A stretch of 34,223 nt of DNA. It comes from Stieleria sedimenti (GTDB taxonomy: Bacteria > Planctomycetota > Planctomycetia > Pirellulales > Pirellulaceae). Under the pieces are notes generated by a model that was not told the origin of the DNA, did no database searches, and saw only the letters and a program-made list of their open reading frames with translations. Location: positions 1 through 34,223 of the forward strand of contig NZ_JANZKV010000221.1 of assembly GCF_025060895.1 (NCBI RefSeq), in the 5' to 3' direction. This document shows positions 12,301 through 27,300 of this stretch, piece after piece. Numbering within the stretch: the first letter of the stretch is position 1; each line of letters begins with the position of its first letter. The position numbers and the translations under genes were made by a program.

Positions 12301-15300
12301 GCATGGAAAGGAGTCTCACGAGGTTGGTGGGGAGCGTATCAGGCGGGTGCGGGAGAATCGGCAGCCATCGGGTCGTGTTCAGCGAGATGCCGTCTGCCCG
12401 ATTCTAACGCAAGCTGGCGTCGCTACCCAGTCAGGCTATTGCGGAGAGATCGGTTACAATCCAAGGGCGTTTTGTCGACGACAGTGCGCCCTCCACCAAG
12501 TGCATCGCATGGACGACCGAAAAAAATGAATGCATCTCCGACCGGCAACCCCCGTCAGCTCCAAGAGCAGTTTTTTACAGCGATGGGTGGGCCCCAGCAA
12601 TTTCAGCAACTGTTCGCCTATCTCCCGGACGTCTACTTTTTCGTCAAGGATGCCCAAAGCCGCATGATGGCGGTCAGCTCCGCCATCCTGAATCGACTGG
12701 GGGTGTCCAGCGAAGCCGAAATCATCGGGACGTCCGACTACGATCACTTTCCCGCACAACTTGCCGACGAATTTGTCCGCGACGATCGGATGGTGATCGA
12801 AACCGGCCGACCGTTGATCAATCGTGTCGAAATCTGGTACACCGAACATCGTCTGCTGGACTGGTTCGTCACCACCAAGCTGCCGGTCCGCAACACCCGT
12901 GGCGAAGTGATTGGGGTGATGGGGACGGTGCGGGATTACAATGGGGCGCGTGCCGAGATCCAAGCTTACTCGCAAATTGACGACATCTTGAATCACATCC
13001 ACCAAAACCTGGATCGCAAAATCGGCGTCAACGAACTGGCGGCGATCGCGGGTGTCTCGTCACGCCAGCTGCATCGCCGATTCGTGGAGCTATTCGGGTT
13101 GAACGTGCAAGAATTTTTGGCCAAGACGCGGATCAAAGCGGCCAGTGACGCGCTGATCAATACCGACCTGAGCGTCGGAGACATCTCCTTGAAATTCGGT
13201 TTCTGCGACCAAAGCGCGTTCACACAACAGTTCAAAAAACACATCGGAGAAACTCCGCTCAAATTCCGCAAACGCCAACGCGTTCTGCCACGCATTTGAT
13301 TGAGTCTCTCGACCCACCGCCCCCTACACGAACTGCTCCCCACACGAAACGACTGCCTAATGAAACGTTACTGTTGGTTGACTGAAATGCGAAGACTCGT
13401 CGGTTTGGTTGCTTTCCTCTGCGGAGGCGCGGCGTTGCTCCCGTCGGTTTGCCAGGCCCAGACCCTGCGTCCCAACATCTTGATCGCGATCTCCGATGAC
13501 CAGTCCTATCCCCACGCGTCGGCCTATGGCGACGCGGCGATCCGGACCCCGAGTTTCGATCGGGTGGCCAAAGCCGGGGTGCTGTTTCAAAACGCGTTCA
13601 CGCCGGCGCCGGGGTGCAGCCCGATGCGGGCGGCTTTTCTGACCGGCCGGGAGATCTGGCAGATCCGTGAAGCCGGGACACACGCCAGTTACTTCCCCAC
13701 CGATTTGCCGGTCTTCACCAGCCAGCTGGCAGAAAGCGGTTACCACGTCGGGATGACGGGCAAGGGATGGGCGCCGGGCAAAGCCGTCGGTTGGCCCCAC
13801 AACCCTGCGGGTAAAACCTACGGCAAGCGAAAACTGAACGCTCCCAAGGGCATCTCCTCGAACGACTACGCCGCCAATTTTGACGACTTCCTCGACGCCC
13901 GCGATGACGACCAACCGTTTTGTTTTTGGTTCGGCGCCTCCGAGCCGCACCGGGTGTTCGGCAAGGGGTTGGGCAAAGCAAACGGCATCGACACCGACGC
14001 GATTTCGGTACCCGAGTTCCTGCCCGACGAGCCGGAAATCCGCAGCGACATCGCCGATTACATGTACGAGATTCAATGGTTCGATTCGCACTTGGGACGC
14101 ATGTTGGATCGACTGCAACGCGATGGCGAATTGGACAACACGCTGGTGATCGTCACCAGCGACAACGGCATGTCGTTCCCCCGTGCCAAAGCGAATTTGT
14201 ACGAGTACGGGATTCACATGCCGCTGGCGGTCGCCTGGCCCGAGCGGATTCCCGCCGGTCAAGACACCGATGATCTGGTCAGTCTGATCGACGTGACGCG
14301 AACCATTTTTGCTGCGGCAGGTGTCGTGCCCCGGCAAGCGGAACAATTGCCCGGCATCAACCTGCTGCCTCGGTACAGCGACCAAGCCGACAAGGTCACG
14401 CCACCGCGCGACGCAGTTTATAGCGGTCGCGAACGTCACTCGTCGTCCCGATATCGCACGCTGGGGTATCCCTGTCGCTGCGTCCGAACCGACACCCATC
14501 TCTATATTCGCAACTTCGCGCCCGAACGGTTCCCAGCCGGAACGCCGCAGAAATACAACCGCGCCAAGTACGACGATTCCGGCAAGCTGATCAGCTTCGA
14601 ATTGGGGCCGGCCGACGGCGGCTATCACGATATCGATGCCTGCCCGACGCTTGACTGGATGATCGCCAATCAAGATCGACCGGACGTCGCTCGGCTGATG
14701 CAATTGTCGGTCGGATTGCGTCCCGGCGAAGAGCTGTATGACATCGTCTGCGACCCCGATTGCCTCAACAACCTGGCGGCCGATCCGTCCTTCGGCAAGA
14801 TTCGCGAGCGTCTGTCAAACCTGCTCGACAGCTATCTGCGCCGTACCGGAGATGTCCGCGTCACCGCGCCCGAGAAGGCGAACGTGTGGGAGACCTATCC
14901 GCGGGTCAGCGGTTTGCGTTGGTTCCCCGAACCGGAGTGGGCACGCGAGCATCCCGAGTGGGTTCCCGAGCAACCGTGGCTGGAAGAGCGACGGCCTTAG
15001 CGATCCAGGCTGCGAACCAGCGCCGGCAGGACGCTCAGGTTGATCAGCGTTCCGATCACCAGCGTCCATGCGACCAGCGTCCCGAAGGTCGCCGTGGGAA
15101 TGAATTCGCTGGTGGACAGCACGCTGAAACCGGCGACCAACGCGAACGTCGCCAGCATCACGGGGGCACCGATGTTGCCGGCCGCAGACACACACGCCTG
15201 ACCGGGAGGGCGCCCGATCGCTCGCCGACGTCGATACACCGTCAACAGGTGCACCGAGCCATCGATGGATAGCCCCACCGAGACCGCGGCGATCATCGCG

Positions 15301-18300
15301 GCGCCCATGTTGATGCGGCCTCCGCCGAGCGAAACGGCTGCCAAAACCAGAAAGGCGGGAAGCAAGTTCGGCACCAACGCCGCCGTCGCCAGTCGCAGGC
15401 TGCGGGTGGCAATGCCCATCAACAGCCAAATCAACATCGCCGAAACGATGAAGCAGCGCCATTGGTCCGACACCAACTGGTCGACCAAACGCGTCATGAT
15501 CACGTAGTACCCGGTCACGGTGACGCGTTCGGCAACCGGCTGTTCGTTTTCGGTTTGTTCGGCTGTGGTTGGTTCGGCCTCTGCGTCCCAACGCTGCAAA
15601 TGTTCCGCCGCGATGCGTTGCACGTTTGCGATCAGTTCGCGTTTGGTGTCGGCCGACAATCCCTCGGGACTTCGCAACATGACGCGCAACTTACGGCGTT
15701 GCGGCGCCTCGCCGATCGGTTCGGAAATCAATGCCCCGATGAAGGTGGGCAATCGCGTCCGCATCGCGGCGATCCGCACGGATGCCGGCATCCATTTTCC
15801 GGCCGACGAACGCCCCAGGACTTCGGTGGCATCGGCGATGCTGATCGCCTTGCTCAAACCCGCCTCGCCGCCGAGCTCGCCGAGCAAGTCGCGTTGAAGC
15901 GTTTGTACTTGCGACAGGAAAGGATTGGACAGGGTCGCGGGCACGTCGAGCACCAGGTCCCAAACCCCCGCTCCTCCCAAGTTGTTTTCGACGTTGCCGT
16001 AATCCTGGACGATCGTGCTGTCGGGCCGAAAGTTCCTTAAGAAACTGGTCTCAGTCTCTCCCCGCGTGACGGCGACAATGGCAACGACCATCACGACCGC
16101 CGCAGCAGACACGGTCCATTTGCGATGCCCGGCAAACCAGGCCGCGACACGAAAACAAAGTCGACGCAAAGTGCGCGTGAGCAGATGGCGTGTCGGCACG
16201 ATGCGTCGAATCCAACGAAGTTCGGGAAGCATCAAGCAGGTGGGCGTGAACAGCAAGATCGCGACAAACACGTTCATCGCCGCGAGGGCAACCATCAAAC
16301 CGAACTGACGCACGGGTAGGATTTCGGAAAAACAAAGCGCGGCGAATCCCGCCGCATCGGTCGCGCACGTCCAAAAGATCGGCGCGGCCATCCGCTGCAT
16401 GACTTCTTCGGTCGATTCGATCTGAGAAAACCCGCGGCCGCGGCGACTGTGATAGCGGACGCCCAAGTGCAGCACCGCGGTGACCGCCACGACGGTGACG
16501 ATGGCCGTCAGAATCGATGCGATCAATGACAACGAGATGCCGGCCAGAAACATCGTGGCTTTGGTGAGCACAACCGACCACCCGATCACGAGCGCCAGCA
16601 GCAGCACCAACCGTACGTCCAACAGCGCTAGGACCAACACCAGCGATAACAACGCAATCGTCACGAGCGCCAATCTCGCACCGTCCCGACGCACCAAGGC
16701 AAACGCTTCGTCGACGAGCACGGGTTCGCCGACCAGCGAAACGTTGCTGACCCTCTGCTGCTGGGACCACCAGGTGGTGATGTCGCGTAGCCCGGCCACG
16801 GTCGACGCGGTTTTTTGGTCGTCGATCATCACCACGACCGCCGCGTGTGAATAGTCCGCCGAGTGGGTGTAGCCGGAAAAAATGTCGCTCAGCCCCTTAC
16901 CGACCGGGTCATCGGGACGCATCAGTGCCGGCGTCTTGTCAGCCGGCGATGCGTCGCCAAGCCCAAACGGAAGCAACTTGGCTTGGTTCATCCCCTCGGC
17001 CGCTTCGTTGAGCACCCAAGGTGAAAGGGTTGCGGTGACACCCTCAAGCGCCCTGACCTTTTCGGTCAATCGGCGGCTCCGCTCGATGCCGCCCGGCGTC
17101 GGCAGCGCTTCGTCGCGGTACATCAGCACCAACACGTCGTCTTCGCCGAACCAACGCTTCAGGTTTTCGTACTGCTGCAACGTGATGTCTTGATCACCGA
17201 ACAACGACGAAACACTTTGTTCGGTCGTCAATCGGGTGGAGACGGGATACGCGCCGGCCAGGGTCACGATGCCGAGGGCCATCAGGACCAATCGCCAACG
17301 AATCGCGTATTGAATCAAGAACTGCATCGGGACAGGCTACGTGGACGCCATAGGACTCGTCAAGCATGCGTCGAGAGCGACCGGGAAGGCAGAGCCTCCG
17401 AGACAGCGATCCGGCATGCACAGCATGCCCTACGGGGCGATCTGACGTGTATCGCATGCCCGACGGTCGATCGGACTGATAGAATTGGCGGGGTCCGTCC
17501 CGCGTCGTCGCATTCAGGTTGTTACCCCAGAGCCGTTCCCTTGCCATCTCGATCGACCCTCCGAATGGTGCTGTTGGCCGTCGGGCTGACCCTGTTGATT
17601 CGAGGTCTGGTGATCTATTTTGATTCCGACGCGTTCGCCGCGGATCCGGATGCCTATCGCGTGATCGCGAAAACGCTGCGGCAATCCGGTGTCTTTGGTC
17701 TGACCGGTGCGGACGGATCGACGCGAGCGATCGCGTTTCGTCCGCCGCTGTATCCCTGGTTGCTTTCGATTTGCATGCCCGGCGGGCAAGTATCGCGTCT
17801 TGCCGTCGCAGGGCTGCACCTCGTGCTGGCCGCACTGACGGCCTGTTTTGTCTTTCTTGCGACTCGGCATTTCGCGGCACAGCTTCGTGCGTCGTCGTAC
17901 CGAGTCGGCGGCGGGGACCGCTTGGGCCTGGCAGCGGTTGTCTTGACGGCGGTCGATCCGATTCTGTTGCGACAATCGGTCGAAGTCATGACCGAAACCT
18001 TGGCCGCAACCTTGGCGGCGGCTGTGGTCTGGTTGTGGAGCGGATGGAGTGCCGCAGCTGTGACCTCGACGCGCAGACGCGGTTCGATTTTCATTCCCTT
18101 GGGAATCGGCGTCTTCCTCGCGTTGGCCTACCTCTGCCGGCCGACTTTTCTCGTCTGGGCCGTGCTGTTGGTGATCGCCACGCCGTTGCGTTTTCAAAAC
18201 CGACGTGGCTTGCAATCCGCCTTCGTGATCGCGTCGGTCGTGGCCCTCGCGGTCGGCGGCTGGACATGGCGTAACTCGCGTGTTTTGGGACATCCTGTCT

Positions 18301-21300
18301 GGGCCACGACGCATGGCGGATACACGTTGCTGTTAGCCAACAACGAGTCTTTCTATCGCTATCTTTCTGACGGGCAATTCGGGCAAGCCTGGGACGCCAC
18401 GTCGTTTCTGAACGCCTACGCGCATCGCTACGAGGGCGACCCGCGTGAGGCGGCGTTTTGGCGACGCGACTGGACCGGGACACCGAATTACGACGCCGCG
18501 GTCTCGGAGTTTGACGACGATCGGTTGTGCTATGAATCGGCCGTGGCCACGATCAAGCGACACCCGTCTGTGTTCGCATGGTCGATGGTCGTGCGTGTGG
18601 GGCGTCTGTGGAGTCCGTTTCCGCATGCGGTCGCGGGGCGTTCCACGCCGGCCGCCCTCGCGGTCGGTTCGTTCTACGTCGCGCTGTCGGTGGGGGTGAT
18701 CGTCACAATCGTGCGGCACCGGCGACGAGTCTTTGGCAGTCGCTGGTGGGCGGTCTGGTTGCTGGCGATCACACTGACGGGCGTGCATGCGGTCTATTGG
18801 AGTAATCTGCGAATGCGAGCCCCGATCATGCCCGCGATCGCGATCCTGGCGGTGTGTAGTGTGGTGGGAAAACAGCCGGCGGACGATTAGTGGCGTAAGC
18901 TTCCAGCTTGCGATTCAGTCACTGCCGAATTCGAACACGCTTCGATAGGCGCCTTGTGCTTCGAAGTATTCGAGCATTCGGCGGTAGAATTCGTTGCCGC
19001 CCAGCGTGGCGCTATCGCCGATCACGATCAGCTTTCGTCGGGCGCGGGTGAGCGCCACGTTGGTCCGCCGGGTGTCGGCCAAAAAACCGATTTCGCCGCG
19101 ATCGTTGCTGCGTGTCAGCGTGATCAAGACGACTTCCTTTTCTCGGCCCTGGAAACCGTCGACGGTATCGATTTCAACGTCTCGCAATTCCGGGCGATTG
19201 CGGAGCCAACGCACCTGCGCCGCATAGGGTGCGATGATGGCGATTTGATCGGGCTGTACCCCGGCTTCGATCAATTCGGTTGCGAACCGGGTGACCAGTT
19301 CGCCTTCGCCCGGATTGAGTTTACTCTCGCCGTCGCGTTCGAGTTCTTCGTTGAGGTTGGCACCGGCCGTGTCGACCAACATCAAGGGTTCTTCGGTCAT
19401 CGGCGACGACTGGACGTTCGGAAGATCGCACAAACGATGCTCGACAACGCTGCGATCGGCGACCAGCGAATCATCATAGAACTCTTGTGACGAAAACTCC
19501 ATGATCGCCTGGTTCATGCGGTATTGCACCGTCAGCCGTCGATAGATCGATTGGCCTTCGCGTTCGATCAGCCGATGCATCATCGAATCGCGCATCCCTT
19601 CGGCGGCTGCCTGGTCGGACAGCACCGTCGGCGGAAGCTGGCAGTGATCACCCGCCATGACGACCATGTCGGCGCGCAAGACCGCTTGCCAGACGCTTGA
19701 TTCGGTGCACTGACACGCTTCGTCGATCACAACCAGATCGAACCGTGCGTCGCCCAGCAAATCTTCGTCGATCGTCGTCGTCGTGCAGATCACGTCGGAA
19801 CCTTCGATGACGCCCCGGACGACGCTGCGTTCCAGCGATCGGATTTGACCGCGGAGATCACCGGCGGTGGAGTACAGCAGGCTGCGTCGCTTCTTTCCAT
19901 CCCGCCCGCGATGCGCCCGCGCCGCCGAACGCATCAATTCGGATAGCTCGCGTCGCATGTCGCGGATCACCGCCGATGACGGGTCGGCGTCGACGAGTTC
20001 ATCCAGCGTGTGACCGCGCAGCGATTCGAAGACCCGAGCCGGGTGGCCGACCCGCAGCACGTTGGGCAGCATCGCGACCAACCGTTCCAGCAAGTTGTCG
20101 ACGGCCGTGTTGCTCGGGGCACAGGCCAACACGCGGTCGCCACGCATCACCGCTTGATAGATGACTTCGGCCAACGTCGTTGTTTTGCCGGTGCCGGGCG
20201 GGCCGTGCAAAATCGCGACGTCGGGTGCGGCTAAGGCAAACAGGACCGCGTCCCGCTGTGGCGGATTCAAATCGCTGCGGAATTCGATCGGGTCCGGATC
20301 GCCGTTGCGGATCGGACGCTGTCCCAGCAACAGGTCCCGCATCTGCTTGGCCCGACCGCTGGCGCAGCGTGCCGACGCCATCGCCGCAAGTTGTCGGCGA
20401 CGGGTGGTTTCATCCGGTGAAAGATCCAGCCGAAAGTACCTTGCGTCGGGCCACTTTTCCGACGCCACCTGGATCACCGATTGGCTGCGCCGACTGACGA
20501 CGCCCGCGATCCCCTGGTCGCCCGGATCGTCGGCATCGGAAATCACGACCGGTGAACCGACTTTCAGACGATTCAGCGGCAACGGTTTCCCGCCGACTTT
20601 GGCGAAATCGAACAGAAACCGTCCGGCGAGCCCCGTCTGGTGGTCTTGAAGTTGGAGCCCCAGAATCGTCTCCCCGGTCCGTTCGGCGTCACGCGTGTTT
20701 CGCATCTGCCGTCGCAGCGCCATGCGGGCGCGTTCGGCGTCCGCTTCCAGATCCAACCAGGACGAAAGGACGTCGAAGTAGTCGTCGACGCTCAATCGGT
20801 CGAGAGGTTGTTTCGCGGTGATCGTCATTCGATTGGCGTTTCTTTCTGCCCGTCGCGGATGTACGGTTTGCGGGTCTGTTCACCCTTGACCGGCGTCAAT
20901 TCGCGAACCCAGATGTTACGGAACCGGACCGGGTTGCCGTGGTCTTGGATCGAAATCGGTCCTCGGGGCGGATGCGGCTTGTAGGCCGGAGGGCGGTTGT
21001 AGGGCGTGTCGCCGAGTAGCTCAAAATGATTCTGGATGACCACGCCGTTGTGGATCGCGGTGATGTAAGCCGGCGACTTCAACGAACCGTCTTCATTGAA
21101 CCGCGGTGCGGTCCAGATGATGTCGTAGGTATTCCACTCGCCGGGTGCACGCATCGCATTGGCCATCGGAGGCGTTTGTTTGTAGATCGCGCCGGCCTGA
21201 CCGTCGTGATAAGTTTCGGCCTGATACGAATCCAGGATTTGGATTTCATAGGTGCCCATCAGGAACAGTCCGCTATTGCCGCGGCCCTGACCGTTTCCCT

Positions 21301-24300
21301 TGGGAGGATTCGGAGCCGACCATTCGATGTGAACTTGGCAATCGCCGAACTCGTCGTTCGTGACGATCTGGCCCTTGCCGACCGTCACCACCCCGTCGGC
21401 GACCGGCCAGTTTTCACCGTTCTTCCACTTGGACATGTCCGTCCCGTCGAACAGCACGATGGCATCGGCCGGCGGATCGGCAGCGGTGGGCCCGGGCTGG
21501 ACGACCGGGGGGGCCTGCCAGGTGATGCCATTGAGATATTCGCCTGCCGAGAGCGGAATCGCCACCAACGCGAGGGACGCGATCAAGAAAATTCGTGACA
21601 TGTTGACTTGCACGGCTGGGGGGAGAGAAGTTGGAGGGACGTGATTCGGAGCGGCATTATGGTCGCTCGACGCCGATGCCGCCAGCGTCCGACGGTTTTA
21701 CTCTTCAACTCGTTCCGCACGACAAACGCAACTCTGCAACCAAATCCGGACAGAACACTCTCCAGAGGAGCGCGTAGCGACACGTCTGGGATCCGCTTCA
21801 TCGCTTGTTCGTCTTGCCAGCGACAACTCTCGAAAATAAAACCCACGGATGGCAGCGCGAACCCACGGATGACAGGGAACAAGAAATCCGTGGGGCCGCG
21901 CTGCTATCCGTGGGCTCAGTGGTGCCCCTTTTTTCGCTCCGCAAACCTAACCCGAGATTCAAACCTGGACGGAACGCTCGACACCAACGTGCGCCCGGTT
22001 CATCCACGATGTTGAGAGAGCGTGTTCGGGTTGTCTTACTCGTGCCGCAGGGCTTCGATCGGGTTCATCCGCGCCGCCCGGATGGCGGGGTACAGTCCGC
22101 TGACCAACCCGACCAGGACGGCGATCAGCACCGCCAACGGAATCGTTTCATAAACGATCGTCGGTTTGGCTTCACGAATCGCATCGGGCAGGGCGGCGAA
22201 CTTGTCCGGGAATCCTTCGCGGACGATATAGATCATGCCCTCGTACATCGCCGGGCCGAGAAACCCGAGCAGGATGCCGAGCGCGGCGCCACAGAAACTG
22301 AGCACCAACGTCTCGACCAGAAACTGCCGCACGATGTCGACACGTTTGGCGCCCAACGCCCGGCGAATTCCGATTTCGCGAGTTCGTTCGGTGACGCTGG
22401 CCAACATGATGTTCATGATCCCGATCCCGCCGACGATCAGCGAGATACATGCGATCAAAATTCCGATGCCCAAAAACATCAGTCTCAAATTCCGTGCCTG
22501 TTCGAGCAATTCCAAGGGGAAGACGACGGCAACGTCGCCCATCTTGGCATGATTTCGATCCAGCAAACGTTCGATCATTGCCGCACTCGAACGCACCTCG
22601 TCGACGCTGCCGACCTGCAAGGTGATCTGGTTGAGTTCCATGATTTCGATTTGGAACTGTCCGCTGCGGCGGGTCACAATGCGGTCGCCGACGCGGCTGC
22701 GAATCGTCTGGATCGGCACGTAGACGTCGGACGAAAAGTCTTGCGAATCGAGCGATCCGCCGATGGCGGCGGAGGGATTACGGGGTTCCAAGACACCGAC
22801 GACCCGGTAGTAATCTTTGCTCTCGGGAATGTAAACGCGTTTGCCCAACGGGTCTTCGTAGGGAAACAGCCGTTCGGCAACGCCAGCGGAAATGACACAC
22901 ACGGTGTCGGCGAGAATGCCATCGGCATCACTCAAAAAACGGCCACCGCGGTTTCGAATGGCCAGCGTGTTGACGTCGGCATAGCCGGGGGTGCAACCGA
23001 CCAGGCGTCCGTCGATGGTCCGATCACGAAACGCGAATTGACGCCGGATCTCGCGGATCGGCACGGCTGTCTTGATCGTCGGAACGCTGGCGAGAATGGT
23101 GTCCAGATCGCGTCGCAGCAGACCGTACTGACTGGCGAATCCGCCGGCGGCCAGTTTCTCTTCCGGCGGTTTTTGGCTGCGAACGATGATCGTGTTCGCA
23201 CCGAGTGATTCAATTTGTTTCTGAACTTGATCGCTGGCACCCTGGCTGACCGCGGTCAATAGGATGACGGCCCAAACACCGATCAAGATGCCGAGCATGG
23301 TCAAACCGCTGCGGAGCGGGTGGAGCGCGAGGCTTTTGACCCCGAGTCGAAGCGTGCGGAGCCAAATCATCTTAACGGTCGCCCTCTTTCAACAGTTGCT
23401 CGACATGCTTGCGTTGGAAATCGCGTGCGGCATTGCGGGAATCTTCCGTGTTGTTCTCGTCTTTGTGCAGTTTCCCGTCTTTCAAACGCACGACACGTTT
23501 CGCCCGTGCGGCAACGAAGTCTTCGTGGGTGACCAGAATAATCGTTCGGCCCTCCTCGTTGAGCTGATCGAAAATCGACAGGATTTCTTCGGTGGTGACG
23601 GAGTCCAGGTTTCCGGTCGGTTCGTCGGCAAGCACAAAGTACGGGTCGTTGACGAGCGAGCGGGCGATCGCGACGCGTTGCTGTTGTCCCCCGGACAATT
23701 GCGTGGGCCGGTGATCGAGACGATCACCCAAGCCGACGCGTTCGGCCAGTTCGATCGAACGAGCTCGTTCTTTCGCGCCGATGTTGCCCTGGTAATACAG
23801 CGGCACCTGGATGTTCTCGACGACACTTAGTTGTTGGATCAGGTTGTACGATTGAAACACGAACCCGATCCGCTCGGAACGGATCTCAGCGAGTTCGTCA
23901 TCACTCATCGTGGCGATATCATCATCGCCGAGCATCAACGAACCCTCGGTCGGCTTGTCCAGGCAGCCGAGCAAGTTGAGCAGCGTACTCTTGCCGCTTC
24001 CCGACGGTCCCATGATGGCGACGTAGTCGCCTTCGGGAACGTCAAAGGAAACGCCTCGCAACGCTTTGACGGTTTCGCTTTTGAGCACGTAGTGCTTTTG
24101 TAGGTTGCGAATCGAAGTGGCCAGGCGCTTGGGCGTGGTCGCGGCCGCATTCGGATCGGCCTTGGAGGACCGGTAGGCATCAGTCATCGACATGTTCGGA
24201 TCAACCTCCCGCCCGCTGGCGGATCATTGTCATGATCTCATCGCGGGTGACGGCACCGTCGCCGTCGCTATCGGCGGCGGAGATTCGGTCGCGGAAATTG

Positions 24301-27300
24301 GGGTCGATGGCACTGAGTTCCTCGGCGGAAATCGTCCCGTCGCCGTCTTTGTCGCCGTTTTCCATCATTCGGGCAACGATCGTCGCAGGGTCGGGGCGGC
24401 CACCGCTACCGGGTCCGCCGGCTCCACCGCCGCCTTTACGTCCACCACCACCAACAACGTCTCCCGGTCCGTCTTCGATCTCAATGGGTTTGGCATTGGG
24501 GTCGACATCGGCGATCTCACGCATTTCGCTGTTGTCGTCGGCGGAGACTTCGGGCAAGTCCATCAGGTCCAGGTGCTGGCGAAGATTGAGCACCACGGAT
24601 TCGCCTTCATTCAGGCCTTCTTCGATCGTTGCCATCGTGTCGTTGGTCGCGCCGATCGAGACTTTGGTCGTTCGGAACGACTCCGGTCCGTCTTTGACCA
24701 ACGCGAACATTCGGTTGTCGTGTTCATAAAGCCCTTGGATGGGCATCTGAATCGCATCTTCGAGTTGCTGGACAAAGATCTGCACCTCCGCGGTCATCCC
24801 GGTTCGGATGTTTTCGGGGGGATTCAAGATGTCGATCAACACGGCGTATTCCTTGATGCCCGAGCTGGTAAAGCTACTCGGTTCGGCATAGCGATTGACC
24901 TTCGTCACCCGGCCTTTGAGGGTCAGTCCGGGAATCGACGAGACAGAGATCTTGACCGCCATGCCTTCTCGGATCAGCGTGATTCGCGATTCGTTGACTT
25001 TGCTTTTGACCTGCATCTTGGTGGGGTCTGGCAGATAAATGATCTCCTGGCGTTCTCGGACCGACGCCCCGGCTTCGACCACGAACTCGGCGTTCCCACC
25101 TCGACTGCTGTATTTGTTGGCGTGGACCACGACGCCTGACGCCGGTGCCGTCAGGATACAGTTTTTGATTTGTTCTTCCGTGTCGGCCAATTGAATTTGC
25201 TGTTCCAGCAATTCGCTTTCGTAGGCGGTCAGCTGGGCCTGGGCGGATTCGATGTCGCTGTCGAACTGGACCAGCATTTTTTTCTTGGTCAGATTCTGGA
25301 GCACGCGGAGCCGGCCCTCGGCGGCTTCGAGTTCGTTGCGTGCTTTGGCGACGGCGAACTTGTCGGCGTCCAGCTGCAGCGACTTGATCAGCCCCTTGGC
25401 GACCAATCGCTGACTGCTTTCGAGGGCCTTTTGGGCCTTCACCAAGTCCTGCTCGGCGATCAGTTTTTCATTTTGGATCGCACGTTCGTCGGTCATGTAG
25501 ACGCCTTCCAGGTATTCCTGGCGGGCGATTTTCGCCTGCTCGACTTGGGCCTTGGCGGTCGTCACGTTCGCTTCGGCCGCGATCACGCGGATTTTGTCTT
25601 CGTTGAGTGTTTGTTCCAGTTGGGATGCATCCAGTTCGACCAACTTGTCGCCTTCTTCCACTCGCGCGCCCTCGTCGATCACCCACAAAATCGACGTGCC
25701 GCCGGTGCCGCTGCCCCGCGATTTGACCAGACACACCACGGCGATGTTGCTGCTGCTCTCGATTTCGCCTTGTTCGAGCACGATGTGATCGAATGGACCC
25801 TTGACGACGTTTGCCGTGATGATCTCGCCGGATGTGCTGCCGTCGCCATTGCCATAGAACAGGGCGTAGCCGATTCCACCGAGAATTCCGGCAACCACCA
25901 AACAGGCGACGACGGCTCCGAGTGCACCGCCTCGACGCGGACGCAGCGGCGAAAAACGGGAAAACGACGTGCTCTCAGCGGGGCGCGGGTTCAATTTCAT
26001 AAGAAAACCGTAGAAACGGAGGGCAGGATGTCTTTGGGGGCGGGATGTCAAAGCACACAAGCCGGATGCGAGAAGGGAGCCAATTGATGAAACCCTGGTT
26101 TCGCCAAATGGTTCCGCTCCCTTCCAACTTTCAGTCATTGACATGCACCAACGCATACGGTTGGGCGGATCGTCGACCGACGACCGCCAATCCGGACCGG
26201 TGTGTCAGGGGACAAGACGTGGCTTGGGTGGGCCGAGAGCGGCAAGCGACAGGCCAACGCCTCCGACCGCAACGGGCCCGCATGATAGTCTACTCGGATG
26301 GCAAATGGGACAATGCGAAAACTTGTCGTCGACCGGACGAAATTTCAGTGCCGGAAACGCCAGTCTTCGCAACTGTAACGTTTTGACACCAACTCGACCG
26401 CTCGGGTCATGACGGCGTCGGGGATCTGGTCCGGCAGCGGCTCGAATCGTTCGGCGAAATCGAACTGTGTGGCCAAGGCATCTGCCAGCATCGCAGGATC
26501 CAGCGGAACATTGGTGAGAAAGGATTGGTGATCACGCCCGTCGCGATAGTCGGGCTGGCGCGGGGCGAAATCCAGACATCGCGACACGTTTTCCAAATCG
26601 GCCGCGTATAAAACGGTCCCGTGGTAGAGCACGTGGCTTCGTGTGACCCGCAACGCGTTGCCGGAAAACTTGCGGTTCCGCCAGGTCAAATCACAGATCC
26701 CCTGGAGCCGGATCTCGGGCAGTTGGCGTTTCGCCGCCGCCAGCACTCGCTGCATCACAAACGTGTGGGCTTCGTCGATTTTGGCGAGATGGGGCGAGTG
26801 CTTCAGCGACAACACGACGCTGTACATCAGACACCCCGGCCCGCCGACGATCGATGCCCCTCCACTGCAGCGGCGATAGATCCCGATGCCGTGGCGATCG
26901 CAGTGCTCGCGGTCGGTCTCACGATCCACCTTGGACGATCGCCCCAACACGACCGTCGGGCTGGGAAATTCCCAGGTCCGAAAACTGGGGCCGATCTCGC
27001 CCGATTCGGCCCCCATCAGAAACGCCTCATCCAAGGCCAGCAACATCGCAGGGTCCAACACGCTTCCTCTCACGTTCCCCTCAGCGATTGCAACAGCGGC
27101 ATCCGGACGACCTTCATCGCCGCCACCAGTCCGGCGAGGAGTCCGAAGACGACGATCGCCAGCACCACGATGATCGGTTCGAGGATTGGTGGCCGCACCC
27201 CGCCCGTCAGGGCATGGGGCAGCACCGCGACGACCGCACAGGCAACGCCGCAACCGATGCCGATCAACAACAGGGACGCGGTTTCGCCCATCACCATCGC